A stretch of 64,000 nt of DNA, from the NCBI RefSeq assembly GCF_030052815.1, contig NC_079493.1, forward strand, positions 120,553,132 through 120,617,131, written 5' to 3'. The notes below the pieces were generated by a model. The model had not been told where the DNA came from. It did no database searches and saw nothing but the letters and a program-made list of their open reading frames with translations. Every line of letters starts with the position of its first letter. Positions within the stretch are counted from its first letter, which is position 1. Source of the stretch: Hevea brasiliensis (Eukaryota > Streptophyta > Magnoliopsida > Malpighiales > Euphorbiaceae). Both the position numbers and the translations under genes were made by a program. Positions 21,302 to 32,270 of this stretch are shown piece after piece.

Positions 21302-22888
21302 CTAATCTAGTTCTATTGTCTTGCCCTTGTCCAAGGATGTTGCTAAGGGGCTGGTGGCTGCTGCCGGCTGTCGAAATGATGGTGCTGGAGGAGGTGATGG
21401 AGGTGGGGGTGGCATGCCCAAAAAGATCATGAGTTGCTTCACCATCTCCTTCAATTCTTTCTGCTTGTCCCTGGTTTCCATGACAAGGTCAAATAGGTGA
21501 TCATGACGATCCTTGAGTGTATCAAGACCAGTGTCAAGCTTCCTATCCACAAAGAATATATCATCACTAAGCCTTTCAAGATAGGTGAATAAGGCTTTAG
21601 TGTTGAATGCAAGAGGTGCTGTGGATGAGGAAGGTTCAGCTGTAGGAGGTATAATGAGCAGAGGTCTTTGGGATGTCCTGTGCAGGCTGAGGGGGTGGGG
21701 TAGGTGTAGTAGGGTGCTGTGGGACGGATGGGAAAGCTTGGGTTTCTGGTTGTGCAAGGGGCTCAGTTTCTGCTGCAGGGTGGGCAGTATCAAAATATGA
21801 CAAATGGAACCCTGTTTTGGTTAAGTGTGCAGCATCAAAATAGGAAGTGTCCTCTAGTGCTGGTATTGAGTGTTCTGCAGGATTAAAACCAAATGCTTGG
21901 CTATGACAGTGATAAGCCCACCCAAAACAATGTCACCTATGGATTTGGTGGCAATATGCAGCACATGCTCACAAAAGAAATAACCAAGAGAAACTTTAAC
22001 TTTGTGAAATGCACACCATAACATAAAAAGTTCAGATTTTCCCACAGCACCAGAACTAGTCCCTCTGCCCAATATGGTGCTAGCCATCAGCCTATGAATA
22101 AACCTAAGTGCAGGGTCAAGTATTTGGGAGGTTTTTGATCTTCCAGCAGAGAAAGTTTGAGGTTGGTTTGTGATGATTCTCCAAAATTGGGCAGCATTCC
22201 AAATGCCCTTGTTGGCTACCTCTACTCCAGTATGTGGTACTCTAAAGAACCCATCAATTGCAAAACCAAAAATGCTATGAAATTGGTCCAATGACAGCTC
22301 TCTATTTTGCCCCAAGCATCTAAATTTCATAATTGGTTTATGGTCTACATCATGCAAGTTGAGGGTAGCAGAGAATGAAGAAATAAACTCCAAAACTAGA
22401 ATTGGATAAACTATCTCCTGCTTATGCACAAATTCTGTCCAACCCATACCATCAAGATATGCAACTACATTGTCAAATAAACCAAGAGATTGTAAAGCAT
22501 CAGCAGATATATACCTAGTGGGTTGTACCTTCCTATCCTTAAGTCGCTTAAAAGCTGCTTTTTGAATCGTATCAGGGAGAGGCCAGGGTAGCTTTGATAC
22601 AAGTGAGGCTGCTGAAGTTGTCTTTTTGCTGGAAGAGGGTGTAGAGGCTGGAGCTTTTGGCTTTTTGGGTGGCGGTTCCGACAATGGGATGGGTGAGTCT
22701 TTGCGTTTGGACAGAGGAGGGGCAGACGACATGGGTCGCACAGATTTTGATCAAATTTTGCGTTTGTATGTGGTTGGGGGAGGTGGTGGGGGTGTCGCCT
22801 GTGGAGGAGGATTGGGGGTGGGGTGTATCGATGACAATGGTGAAACTTGGAGAGGGGAAGTGGGGCGGGAATGTGGAGGGGACTCCAT
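21302..22888 (-). pseudogene. G1-out third ORF, two or three breaks
   Basis: Same protein as at 13800. ATG at 22888 (minus) is in the homologous place, but a CGA-to-TGA change in KI(R)SK stops it after about 45 codons, so the long frame restarts at MRPMSSAPPLSKRKD (22741). That frame runs 295 codons through RYISADALQSLGLF, FGFAIDGFFRVPHTGV and GTSSGAVGKSELFML before a one-base loss at 'IAKH(F)' near 21890. The rest (21793-21302) carries the Pro-rich hinge, the predicted coiled coil and the PPPPPSPPP tail. With the inner copy this shows that the third ORF is a standard component of the family. No catalytic residues can be named. Confidence 0.78.
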
Positions 22889-23094
22889 TGCCGATGGAGA
22901 AGATGGGAGAGAGAAGGGTGAAAGAAGAAAATGTAGGGAAATTTAGGGTTTACGTGATTAAAGTGCTAGTGGAGAAGACGGGAGAGAGACGGTGAGAATG
23001 CCGGAAGGAATGGAGGTTGAAGGGTAGTCGTGGGGAGAAGAGTCGGGAAGTGGAGGTGGGAATTTTGTTTGCCGAAAATGAATTTGAATCGTGT

Positions 23095-24045
23095 TGGTAA
23101 GAGACTGCATAAGGGGAAAATGATTTATGCATAACCTGTGCACTCTTTTATACATGTTTCAGAATGATTTAAACTTCAGAGAAATAGCTTATGCACAAGT
23201 GCATAGGTCATGCACTGTCCTTATGCACTGTTCGACAGGTATTGAAATCTTAGGTTGGTGGTCATGCAGTTGTGCATAAGTCATGCACCTTCCTTATGCA
23301 TGTTTCGGTGACCCTTGAAATTTTGAGGAGCGAAGTCATGCGGGAGTGCATAAGTTATGCACTCCCCTTATGCATCTCTCAGCAGAAGTGGTTTTTCAGA
23401 AAATCGGGTCATGCAGAAGTGCATAGGTCATGCACTTTGCTCATGCACTGTTCGGCAATTTTTGGAATTTGGGTTGGTGGTCATGCAGATGTGCATAAGC
23501 TATGCACTCTGCTTATGCACTCTTCGGTGGGTGTTGAAATTCAGAATCTTTGGTTATGCAGAAGTGCATAAGCTATGCACATTGCTTATGCAGGTCTCGG
23601 CAACTTTTGGAATTTTCTGATTTCTGGTCATGCAGTTGTGCATAGGTTATGCACTCTGCTTATGCACCCCTCGGCAAATTTGAATTTGTGGAGTTTTTGG
23701 TCATGCAGAAGTGCATAAGCTATGCACTCTGCTTATGCACCCCTCGGCAGAATTGGAGATTTAGAGTTTTTGGTCATGCGGAAGTGCATAAGTTATGCAC
23801 CTTCCTTATGCAAACTTCGGCAGAGAGAGAAAATGAAGAATCTGAAGTTATGCAAATGTGCATAGGTCATGCACTCTGCTTATGCAAGTTTCTAAAGATG
23901 TGAAATTTGATAAAATTAGGCTATGCAGAGTTGCATAAGCTATGCACTCTCCTTATGCATTTGCAATAAAGGTGAAAAATGGCAAGGATTGCATAAGCTA
24001 TGCAGGATTGCATAAGCTATGCAGTTGCTTATGCACAATTCAACA
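23095..24045. repeat. 73-bp-period dyad array B (G1-out)
   Basis: Inverted counterpart of 12681-13590 with the same TGCATA-NNN-TATGCA cores and TCGGCA between units. The two copies differ in some central triplets and in unit sequence, while the arms are mostly kept; several units read GCATAGGTCATGCAC, a one-base arm mismatch. Confidence 0.85.
23145..23152 (-). promoter_or_regulatory. Possible internal TATA box before the third ORF (G1-out)
   Basis: Minus strand reads TATAAAAG, between the dyad array and the ATG at 22888, about 260 bp upstream of it. The order dyad cluster, TATA, ORF copies the LTR promoter layout. G1-in lacks it: a short deletion removed the segment between GAAACA and GCACAGG (near 13553), although it has TATAAATC at about 13538. 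Confidence 0.4.
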
Positions 24046-24884
24046 AGATTAAGTTTGCAATGGAACATGAATTGCAAGTGTGAAAAATACCCTAGAATGA
24101 AGGAATATAATTCCATGAAGCATAAACCATGAGAATTTTCACCAAAAACACATCAATATATACAAAGTGTATCAAAAAGGCATCACACAAGCATGTAGAC
24201 ATTGATCCAAAAGACTTTTGAGAACTATGCCATTTTAACTCAAAATCTGCAAATCAACATTTAGCACATAAAACTCCATAAAATCTGCATAAAGTTGCAT
24301 CTAACCACAAATGAGAAATGAACTCTCCAAGTTTTGCCAAGAAAATGCAGCATTTCTACTTTGAATTCTACAACCCAAAGAAGCTCAAAACTGCAAAAAT
24401 AACTCACTTACCACCATATTAACATTATAAGCACAAGTATTAAAAAATTACACACCCAACCTCACCAAAAACACAAGCCATTTGCTGCAGACATCCTTTT
24501 TGCTGCAGAATGTACTTTTCCTCTGCATAAACCAGATTGCAGCTCAAGGACATAATTCATCTGCTGCAGACCTTTCCTTGCTGCAGATTTCATTTTTCCT
24601 CTCTGCATAAACCAGGTAGCAGACCCTGCACAGATTATGCAGCAAAAACCAATCAGTTTTTGGGAAAATTTGAAGGACAAAATTTTCAAGTTAAGAATCA
24701 CTTCCCCAACAGTTCACCAGCCTTTCTTCATTGAATTACATCTACAAGGGACAAGATTTAACAATGTCAAAAATTGAATTTGGGGAGATTTAAGATAAAA
24801 AAAAATCAATGAAAATGAAAGTAAATTAGCAAAAGCAAAATAAAAGGACTTGGGATGCCTCCCAAGAGGGCTATTTTATAGTCC
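24046..24884. other. Non-coding spacer after pol (G1-out)
   Basis: Inverted counterpart of 11790-12680 with the same duplicated 'CTGCAGA...TTTTCCTCTGCA' segments around 24480-24640. No gene. Confidence 0.6.
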
Positions 24885-25301
24885 TTAGCTGGACTTTTCA
24901 TGAATTTCACTGAAAAGAGGTGAGGGATTGGAGAGCTTGTAACAGCTTGCTCCTATTATTGGGTCTCCAGTTATGTAATGCTTCAATCTATGCCCATTGA
25001 CCTTAAAATTCCCAGATTTTTCACTCCAAATTTCAATTGCTCCACATGGGAAAACCTTAGAAACTCTATATGGACCAGTCCACCTTGACTTAAGTTTTCC
25101 AGGGAACAATTTCAATCTTGAATTGAACAACAAAACTGAATCACCTTCTTTGAATTCCTTTTTCCTCAGATGCTTATCATGCCAAACTTTAGTTCTTTCT
25201 TTGTAAATACGGGCACTTTCATAAGCATCCATCCTCAATTCCTCAAGCTCATTAAGTTGTAACAACCTTTTCTCACCAGCTTGCTTAAGATCAAAATTCA
25301 A
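24885..25301 (-). CDS. G1-out integrase C-terminal part
   Basis: 139-residue open segment that continues the integrase after a single TGG-to-TAG stop (in 'RAYWAIQ', where G1-in keeps Trp). It contains '[17 protein letters not shown]', '[20 protein letters not shown]' and '[13 protein letters not shown]', the DNA-binding SH3-like end of Ty3/gypsy integrases, then a 40-residue tail. No chromodomain, consistent with Athila/Tat. Ends at the TAA that marks the end of gag-pol. Confidence 0.85.
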   Translation of the reverse strand: MNFDLKQAGEKRLLQLNELEELRMDAYESARIYKERTKVWHDKHLRKKEFKEGDSVLLFNSRLKLFPGKLKSRWTGPYRVSKVFPCGAIEIWSEKSGNFKVNGHRLKHYITGDPIIGASCYKLSNPSPLFSEIHEKSS

Positions 25302-25313
25302 GGTTTGAATGGC

Positions 25314-27071
25314 CTAATATGCTCTATGTTCTAGCTCCACAGGTAAATGACAAGACTTACCATACACCAACCTAAAGGGTGTAGTTCCTATAGGGGTTTT
25401 GTAAGCAGTCCTATATGCCCATAAAGCATCATCTAGTTTGATAGACCAATCTTTCCGAGAATTGTTCACTGTTTTCTCCAAAATATGCTTGAGCTCTCTG
25501 TTAGAAATTTCAACTTGTCCTGAAGTTTGAGGGTGGTATGGGGTAGCTATCTTGTGCACTACACCATACTTCCTCATTAAGCTCTCAAATTGCTTATTAC
25601 AAAAATGGGAACCCCCATCACTAATTATAGCCCTAGGAGCTCCAAATCTACTCAAGACAAATTTCTTCAAAAATTTCACTATCACTCTAGCATCATTAGT
25701 TGGAGTTGCAATAGCTTCCACCCACTTTGACACATAGTCAACCCCAACTAAGATGTATCTATTACCATATGAAGGAGGGAATGGCCCCATAAAATCTATT
25801 CCCCAAACATCAAATAATTCCACTTCAAGAATATTATTTAGGGGCATTTGATCTCTTTTTGACAAATTTCCACTCCTTTGACATTTATCACAATCGGACA
25901 CAAATTTCCTCACATCCTTAAAAAGATTTGGCCAAAAGAAACCAGCTTGCAAAATTTTACTAGCTGTCTTAGAGATGCCAAAATGTCCTCCATAATCAGA
26001 AGCATGGCAATGATGCATAATACTCTGGACCTCCTCTTCAGGAATACATCTTCTAATTAGACCATCACAACATCTCCTAAAGATTAAAGGGTCATCCCAC
26101 CTATAAAATTTTACCTCATGCAAAAACTTTTTCTTTTGTTGCCATGTCATACCTAGAGGTAAAACTCCACAAGACAAATAATTCACAAAGTCTGCATACC
26201 AAGGTAGTTTAGCAACAAGAGAGAAAAGTTGTTCATCCAAGAAAAACTCATCAATAGGGATTTCATCCAATTCTTCACCATCCAATTTCAACCTACTAAG
26301 ATTATCAGCAACTACATTTTCAGCTCCCTTTTTATCTCTAATCTCCAAGTCAAACTCTTGTAGCATCAGAATCCACCTAATGAGCCTAGGTTTAGCCTCC
26401 TTTTTACGGAGCAAATACCTGATGGCTGCATGATCTGAAAATATAACCACTTTTGAGTCAATAATGTAAGGCCTGAACTTTTCCAATGCAAAGACAATTG
26501 CCAAAAATTCCTTTTCAGTTGTTGCATAATTTGTTTGAGCCTCATCCAGTGTTCTACTAGCATAATAAATAGCATAAGCCTTTTTGTCCTTTCTTTGACC
26601 AAGAACAACCCCAATTGCATAGTTGCTAGCATCACACATAATTTCAAAAGGTAGGCTCCAATCAGGTGGTTGCATGATAGATGCAGTGATAAGAGCTTGC
26701 TTCAACCTGCAAAAGGCATCCAAACACTCTTGGTCAAATACAAATGGTGTGTCATTACTTAATAAATTAGACAAAGGTTTAGCTATTTTAGAAAAATCCT
26801 TGATAAAGCGTCTGTAGAACCCGGCATGTCCTAGAAAACTTCGAATTCCCTTGACATTGGTAGGAGGAGCCATCTTCTCTATCACTTCAATCTTGGCTTT
26901 ATCAACCTCTATTCCTCTGTTAGACACCAAATGTCCAAGCACTATCCCTTCCTGAACCATGAAATGACACTTTTCCCAGTTTAACACAAGGTCGATTCGC
27001 ACATCGCTGCAAAACTTTAGAAAGGTTAGCCAAGCATATATCAAATGAAGATCCATAAACAGAAAAATCAT
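25314..27071 (-). CDS. G1-out RT end, RNase H and integrase core
   Basis: 585-codon open frame. From about residue 25 it reads the last RT part ([40 protein letters not shown]). RNase H follows (about 115-240: [57 protein letters not shown]). Then comes the integrase zinc domain ([38 protein letters not shown]) and the integrase core with catalytic Asp ([11 protein letters not shown]), Asp (ISDGGSHF) and Glu ([11 protein letters not shown]). All key residues are present. Only a one-base shift near 27000 separates it from the upstream RT frame, and a TAG at 25316 from its own C-terminus. The best preserved pol in the window. Confidence 0.92.
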   Translation of the reverse strand: MIFLFMDLHLIYAWLTFLKFCSDVRIDLVLNWEKCHFMVQEGIVLGHLVSNRGIEVDKAKIEVIEKMAPPTNVKGIRSFLGHAGFYRRFIKDFSKIAKPLSNLLSNDTPFVFDQECLDAFCRLKQALITASIMQPPDWSLPFEIMCDASNYAIGVVLGQRKDKKAYAIYYASRTLDEAQTNYATTEKEFLAIVFALEKFRPYIIDSKVVIFSDHAAIRYLLRKKEAKPRLIRWILMLQEFDLEIRDKKGAENVVADNLSRLKLDGEELDEIPIDEFFLDEQLFSLVAKLPWYADFVNYLSCGVLPLGMTWQQKKKFLHEVKFYRWDDPLIFRRCCDGLIRRCIPEEEVQSIMHHCHASDYGGHFGISKTASKILQAGFFWPNLFKDVRKFVSDCDKCQRSGNLSKRDQMPLNNILEVELFDVWGIDFMGPFPPSYGNRYILVGVDYVSKWVEAIATPTNDARVIVKFLKKFVLSRFGAPRAIISDGGSHFCNKQFESLMRKYGVVHKIATPYHPQTSGQVEISNRELKHILEKTVNNSRKDWSIKLDDALWAYRTAYKTPIGTTPFRLVYGKSCHLPVELEHRAY

Positions 27072-27729
27072 CCATAAAAACCTCCATTATGTCTTCAATG
27101 AAATCTGAGAAGATTGCCATCATGCACCTTTGAAAAGTAGCTGGTGCATTACACAACCCAAATGGCATCCTTCTATAAGCAAAGGTTCCATATGGACAAG
27201 TAAAAGTGGTTTTCTCTTGATCATTTGGATGGATAGGGATTTGAAAAAAACCTGAATATCCATCTAAATAGCAAAAGTAAGAATGCCTAGCTAGTCTTTC
27301 TAACATCTGATCAATGAAGGGAGGTGGGAAATGATCTTTTCTAGTGGCAACATTTAATTTTCTGTAATCTATGCACATCCGCCAACTAGTCACCGTTCTA
27401 GTGGGAATTAATTCATTATTTTCATTTTTGATAACTGTCATCCCACCCTTTTTTGGGACAACATGTACTGGGCTCACCCAAGTACTGTCTGAGATGGGAT
27501 ATATGATCCCTGCATCAAGCAACTTCAAAATTTCATTTTTAACAACTTCTTTCATATTTAGGTTCAACCTCCTTTGATGTTCAATAGATGGTTTACAATT
27601 TTCTTCCAAAATGATTCTATGCATGCAAAAGTGTGGGCTTATTCCCTTAATGTCATCTATGGTGTATCCCAAAACTTTCCTAAATTTTCTCAACACTCTT
27701 AACAACTTATCAGCTTCTAAAGTACTCAA
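26920..27729 (-). CDS. G1-out reverse transcriptase
   Basis: 270-codon frame with the RT domain from about residue 60: [47 protein letters not shown] (motif A Asp), [20 protein letters not shown] and [12 protein letters not shown] (motif C, F-M-D-D). The frame departs near 27000 by a one-base change, after which the 25314-27071 frame continues the protein. The 60 residues before RT ([28 protein letters not shown]) are the usual connector after protease. Confidence 0.92.
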   Translation of the reverse strand: MSTLEADKLLRVLRKFRKVLGYTIDDIKGISPHFCMHRIILEENCKPSIEHQRRLNLNMKEVVKNEILKLLDAGIIYPISDSTWVSPVHVVPKKGGMTVIKNENNELIPTRTVTSWRMCIDYRKLNVATRKDHFPPPFIDQMLERLARHSYFCYLDGYSGFFQIPIHPNDQEKTTFTCPYGTFAYRRMPFGLCNAPATFQRCMMAIFSDFIEDIMEVFMDDFSVYGSSFDICLANLSKVLQRCANRPCVKLGKVSFHGSGRDSAWTFGV

Positions 27730-27809
27730 GTTTGCATTTACAATTACTGGATAAGTGTTATTAGTGCCAAGAAATTCATACCTGAGCTGAGAAGGAAGTT
27801 GCTTAAGTT

Positions 27810-29087
27810 CTACCTTAGGTGCATCTTCTTCCTTGAATGATGGTTGCTTAGATTCGACTTTTTCCTTTGTGTGAGTTGAAAAACTGGAGCAGAAATGAAT
27901 GGTGGATTTCCCTCTAAGTGATGAGTATATGCAGCTACATGAGGGTTGTCATAATCTATGCCTCCTCCATGAACCAAACAAATTTCAAGTGGATTTTCTG
28001 GATATTTCTTTCTGAAGTGTTCTTCAACCAGCTCATCAATGATATCAACTCTCAAGCAAGTATCAGCTTCAGAATGATGTTTCTTCATAGTGTTATTAAT
28101 ATTGAAAATTAACTGCTCTTCACCAACTCTAAGAGTAAGCTTTTCTCCCTTAACATCAATCAATGCTCCTGCTGTAGCTAGAAAGGGTCTCCCCAAGATA
28201 ATTGGAATATTAGAATCTTCCTCCATGTCCAAGATGTCAAAGTCAACAGGTATATAGAACTTTCCAACCTTCAGGGGCACATTCTCCAAAATCCCTTCAG
28301 GATACTTGATTGTTCTGTCAGCTAACTGAAGAGAAATGTGGGTTGGCTTTAGATCTCCCATGTTGAGCTTCTCATAGATGGAAAGGGGCATAAGGCTAAC
28401 ACTAGCCCCTAAATCACATAGAGCTTTTGTAGAACAAGACTCTCCAATGTGGCACGGAATTGAAAAACTCCCTGGATCCTTAAGCTTTGGAGGAAGTTTC
28501 CTTTGAAGGATAGCACTACATTCTTCTGTCAAAGCTACAGTTTCATCATCTTCAAGTTTCCTCTTATTTGAGAGAATTTCTTTCAAGAATTTTGCATAAG
28601 AGGGCATTTGTGAAAGAGCATCAACAAAAGGCACATTTATGTAAAGCTTCTTCAAAACCTCTAAGAACTTCCCAAATTGCTTATCAAGCTTGGCTTTGTG
28701 AAATCTTTGTGGAAAGGGAAGCTGTGGCTTGTAGGGTTCAGGAGGTATATATTTCTCTTCCTTCTCTTCAAATTTCTCCTTACATTTTTCTGCACTCTCT
28801 TGTTTTTCACTCTCAACAGTTTCTTTCTCATTTTCTCTCTTCTCACTGTTTTCACTCTTCTCATCATTTATAACTTTTCCACTTCTTAAAGTAATAGCTT
28901 GACACTGCTCTCTTGGATTTTCTGGTTGACTTGGAAGCTTTCCAAAAGACTTAGCACTTGAGGAGGATACTTGTTGTGCAATATGATTTTCCAGCATTCT
29001 GTTATGTGTTTGCATCTGTTCCAGCCTTGCTTTCACCTCTCTCATCTCCTCATCATGCTTATTTTGGTTAGCAAGAATCTGTTGCAA
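27810..29087 (-). CDS. G1-out gag end, linker and protease
   Basis: 425-codon frame. The first 150 residues are a charged, probably helical linker rich in Glu and Lys. The protease lies at about 225-330: ALCDLGASVSLMPLSIYEKL (D-x-G-A-S active site), LQLADRTIKYPEG, and IPIILGRPFLATAGALIDVK. It is a homodimeric aspartic protease of the retrotransposon type. A one-base loss in 'TQ(K)EKA' at about 27875 ends the frame before RT. The start lies just past a one-base insertion that terminates the gag frame at 29095; G1-in has no extra base there. Confidence 0.88.
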   Translation of the reverse strand: MQQILANQNKHDEEMREVKARLEQMQTHNRMLENHIAQQVSSSSAKSFGKLPSQPENPREQCQAITLRSGKVINDEKSENSEKRENEKETVESEKQESAEKCKEKFEEKEEKYIPPEPYKPQLPFPQRFHKAKLDKQFGKFLEVLKKLYINVPFVDALSQMPSYAKFLKEILSNKRKLEDDETVALTEECSAILQRKLPPKLKDPGSFSIPCHIGESCSTKALCDLGASVSLMPLSIYEKLNMGDLKPTHISLQLADRTIKYPEGILENVPLKVGKFYIPVDFDILDMEEDSNIPIILGRPFLATAGALIDVKGEKLTLRVGEEQLIFNINNTMKKHHSEADTCLRVDIIDELVEEHFRKKYPENPLEICLVHGGGIDYDNPHVAAYTHHLEGNPPFISAPVFQLTQRKKSNLSNHHSRKKMHLR

Positions 29088-29094
29088 TAAAGCT

Positions 29095-30429
29095 TCAGTG
29101 GTGGAATTTCGTTCTTCTTTGTTTTGGTGGAGGGTTCATATTTTTCTGAAAATTAGGCAATGGTTGCCTATTTTGCGATATGGAACTTGACTTTCTTTGT
29201 TGTGGTTGAAAATTCTGATTTTGAACTTGATTTTGCTGATTTCCCCATGAAAAGTTGGGATGATTCCTCCAATTTGGATTGTAAGTTTGAGAATAAGGAT
29301 TCCCCATTTGCTTGTTTCCATAATTACCAACATATGCTGCTTGTTCTCCATAATCTACTCCACAGCTGGTAGTTTCCTCTGCATAAGCCACTTGTTGTGA
29401 ACTTCCAGCTGATGATGATGAACTAACCAACATACTCAAATCTTCCATCTTCTTAGCAAGGACATTTGTAAGTGCATCAAATTTTGCATTAATCATGTTG
29501 AATGGATCAAGATCATACATTCCAGCAGCTTGCCTTTTCTGAGTTGGAGCTGGTCCTCTTGGACTACTCCAAAGATGAGTATTCTTTGCAATTTTCTCCA
29601 ATAGCTCATAAGCTTCATCTTCATGCTTAATAATAAATTCTCCTCCTGTTTGAGCATCAATAATCCCTCTAATTGCAGGAGTGACATTTGTGTAGAAATT
29701 CTGATTTATCATCCATTTTGGAATGGCATGATGTGGGCATAATCTCTCTAATTCCTTCCATCTCATCCATGACTCATATAGAGTTTCATCTTCTCTTGGT
29801 CTGAAAGCTGTCATTTGATTCCTCAACTCTTGAGTTTTTCTAGGTGGAAAATATTGTGCAAGAAATGCATCAGTGAGTTGCTCCCAATTTGTGATGGAGT
29901 TGTGAGGTAAAGAATCAAGCCAATCCAATGCTCTATCTTTCAAAGAGAATGGAAATAGCTTCAATCTTGCTGCATCATCAGACACTCCAGGTTGTTTTTG
30001 CATGTCGCAAATCATAGCGAACTTCTTCAGGTGTGTGTGTGGATTTTCAGAAGGATGTCCTCCAAATTGAGAATTTTGAATCATTTGAAGAACTCCAAAA
30101 TCCATCTTGTAACTATTTGCATCAATTCTTGGTCTTGCTATGCTTTCTCTCAAGTCATCAAAACGAGGAAAAGCATGATCCATCATACTTCCCCTAGGCA
30201 CGTTTGCATTAATAACTTCTTCTCCTTGGGCTTCATTTTCATTGTTTTGACCATTTCCAGCATTACCAACACCAATTCTAATTCTTTCATCAGTCATGTC
30301 TGCTTCAATTTCAGTTTCTCTCAATGCTTCTTTTCTTTTTCTGGTTTCTTTCTTGTTGGCCTTACAAAATTTCTCAATTTCAGGATTGAACAGTAAGGTT
30401 GTGTCACTTGAGCTTCTAGCTCTTCTCAT
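29095..30429 (-). CDS. G1-out gag
   Basis: 444-codon gag. ATG at 30429 follows the leader and begins MRRARSSSDTTLLFNPEIEK. The capsid domain is at about 95-250 (DHAFPRFDDLRESIARPRID, QNSQFGGHPSENPHTHLKKF, LKLFPFSLKDRALDWLDSLP, WEQLTDAFLAQYFPP, WMRWKELERLCPHH), matching the plant retrotransposon gag family. After residue 300 the chain is rich in Gln, Asn, Ser and Tyr. I see no CCHC knuckle, so RNA binding may use the basic Arg/Gln-rich end. The gene is intact up to the frameshift at 29095 and is the best gag in the window. Confidence 0.92.
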   Translation of the reverse strand: MRRARSSSDTTLLFNPEIEKFCKANKKETRKRKEALRETEIEADMTDERIRIGVGNAGNGQNNENEAQGEEVINANVPRGSMMDHAFPRFDDLRESIARPRIDANSYKMDFGVLQMIQNSQFGGHPSENPHTHLKKFAMICDMQKQPGVSDDAARLKLFPFSLKDRALDWLDSLPHNSITNWEQLTDAFLAQYFPPRKTQELRNQMTAFRPREDETLYESWMRWKELERLCPHHAIPKWMINQNFYTNVTPAIRGIIDAQTGGEFIIKHEDEAYELLEKIAKNTHLWSSPRGPAPTQKRQAAGMYDLDPFNMINAKFDALTNVLAKKMEDLSMLVSSSSSAGSSQQVAYAEETTSCGVDYGEQAAYVGNYGNKQMGNPYSQTYNPNWRNHPNFSWGNQQNQVQNQNFQPQQRKSSSISQNRQPLPNFQKNMNPPPKQRRTKFHH

Positions 30430-30540
30430 AAAAGATTAAAAGTACCTGAAAAAGAACAAACAAACACAAAATGAAAAGATAACAAAAATAAAACTAAAAA
30501 CAACTAAAATAATCAAGAATTCAATCTTAAACAAACAACT

Positions 30541-30557
30541 CCCCGGCAACGGCGCCA
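30541..30557 (-). other. Primer-binding site, tRNA-Asp (G1-out)
   Basis: CCCCGGCAACGGCGCCA on plus; its reverse complement is the same 17-nt tRNA-Asp-matching site as in G1-in. Confidence 0.9.
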
Positions 30558-31575
30558 AAAACTTGATGCGTCCCTACCGCAAGTGCATGGGTCGTACAAG
30601 TAGTATAGAAAAGATATCGATCCCACAAGGAGTTGTGTTAATGATTGAATTTTTAATATAAAAGTTGACTAAATCGAAGTATCTATGAAATTAAAGAAGT
30701 GAATTGATGGGTAATGGAGTATGAAATCTAAATACGCAAAATTAATATTCTATTCAACAATGTATTAATTAAACTAAAATTGCATCAAATTGAAATAAGC
30801 AAGTTCAAATATGGCAATATTCAAAATGGCAAGTGATTAAATTTAACTAGAAGTTAACAATGGTAAAAAGGCGATTCCGGAGTTCGGGATTTCATATTCG
30901 ATCTATTTTGGGATTTAAATCGGTTATCCAATTTTATGAAACTTATGGGTTTTAAGGAGATTAATTCTTAAATCCTTTGAATTCCATTTCGAGTGAGACA
31001 AAGAGTGCCTTAATCAAACTAATCCTACTTTCGTGGAGTTAGAATTAATTAAGACCCATTAAGTTCTTTAATTAATCTGTGAATCCTCTTAATCCTTAGC
31101 CTATTTCTAGGTCTAAGTTAATTAAGTCCAATTTCTTGATTATCTATCACAAGGCCTTCTCCTTTCGGTGCTTCAACCATGGATTAAGAACATCACTTAA
31201 TGGGATCCTACACTAAGCATGTCATTAAGCATACAAGAAATGAATAAAACTCATTAAGACCACAAAATATGGATTACCCAATCAAGATCCACAAAATATC
31301 TCAAATATTACAACCCTTACTCCAGAATCAAAAGTAAACTACTCACTATCCATAATGCTTACAAGATATGATGAGTTTAAATGGAAATAAAGCTTTAATC
31401 TAAGCTAAGAAGTAAGGAATTAAACACTAGAAATGTAGAAAAGTGTAAGGAAAGAAAGAAATCTGCAAATCTTGGTTGAAAATGGTGTGGAAGGTGAAAG
31501 TGACTCCTCAAATTCTGCCTCTACTCCCCTTTTCTTTTCTGCTCCTTGTCTCTCCTCTAAAATGGGATAATGAGA

Positions 31576-31584
31576 CTATTTATA
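31576..31584 (-). promoter_or_regulatory. LTR TATA box driving G1-out
   Basis: CTATTTATA on plus, TATAAATAG on minus. Confidence 0.65.
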
Positions 31585-31679
31585 GCATTTTTCTGACATG
31601 GAGCCCTAAAATGGTATGTTCTAGGAGGAATTATTTGAGGGAATCTCCTGCCAGCTCATTAATGAACTCTTCACGGGAC

Positions 31680-31920
31680 TGCATAAGTGGACTGCATAAG
31701 TTATGCAGTCCCTTATCTGATTTTCGAGTCACTTATGCGTTTGCATGACTAGGTGGATAGGTTATGCACAATTGCGTGACTGTGATTAAGTGGGTCGAGA
31801 ATGTGCATAAGCTATGCGATCTCCTTATGCACATTTCAGTGGTTCGACGATGATCTTTCTCCTTATGCAGATCTGCATAGCTTATGCGGCAAGTTATGCA
31901 TAGTTTGGTCAATGCATATT
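31680..31920. repeat. GCATAA/TTATGC dyad cluster, G1-out 5' LTR
   Basis: Fourth LTR copy of the dyad cluster, upstream of the TATA box on the minus strand. It differs from the left LTR mainly inside this cluster. Confidence 0.8.
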
Positions 31921-32166
31921 TCAGCTTGAAAACTTGTTTTTGACATCTTTGGCTGTAGAAGTTACTCCTCAATGGCAAAATTTCTCTTCAGTCCTTCAAA
32001 AACACCATTTTTCCTACAAAACAAAGTAAAAATTACAAATTAATGCAAAATTGATAACTATGAAAAACTAACTAATTAACTAATGAAATTAGCTAAAAAT
32101 GACTAATAATCAAATAAAAAGGGTTATAAAATTAGTCCTAAATGACTATGCAAAATGTATGCATCA

Positions 32167-32270
32167 AGCTCCATAAGAATTTCACCAAAGAAATAAACAT
32201 CAGTCTTGGCATATGTAGAAGTCGTAAAACTGTAGTCAAAGATGGAAAAGAGCTAAGATATGAGAATTGT
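32167..32270 (-). pseudogene. Receptor-like kinase exon, 5' half (kinase B)
   Basis: Minus strand reads LFSIFDYSF, TTSTYAKTDVYFFGEILMEL and then meets the G1-out LTR. It corresponds to kinase subdomains VIII-IX ('...KSDVYSFGVVLLEL' in the family), with the conserved Asp of subdomain IX present (KTDVY). It continues at 2981-2931. An upstream acceptor is not certain; AG at about 32250 is possible. The first five bases (AGCTC on plus) are the right target duplication of G1-out. Confidence 0.8.

Larger units (their letters stand above)
2982..32166 (-). mobile_element. G1-out: outer Athila-type Ty3/gypsy element
   Basis: Complete element on the minus strand. Its 5' LTR is at 30564-32166 (right), its 3' LTR at 2982-4560 plus 19158-19162 (left, interrupted). 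Its primer site is at 30541-30557 and its polypurine tract at 19163-19177. Without the nested G1-in and one target duplication its length is about 14,588 bp, almost the same as G1-in (14,592 bp). Order on its own strand: LTR, gag, protease, RT, RNase H, integrase, non-coding DNA with dyad array, third ORF, non-coding tail, LTR. It inserted in an exon of a receptor-like kinase gene. The coding part has only a few breaks, listed under its ORFs. Confidence 0.93.
30564..32166 (-). repeat. 5' LTR of G1-out
   Basis: 1603 bp, inverted: TGATGCGTCC...GTATGCATCA on plus. TATA box (minus) at 31576-31584, dyad cluster at about 31680-31920. It would drive transcription leftward through gag-pol. Confidence 0.95.
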
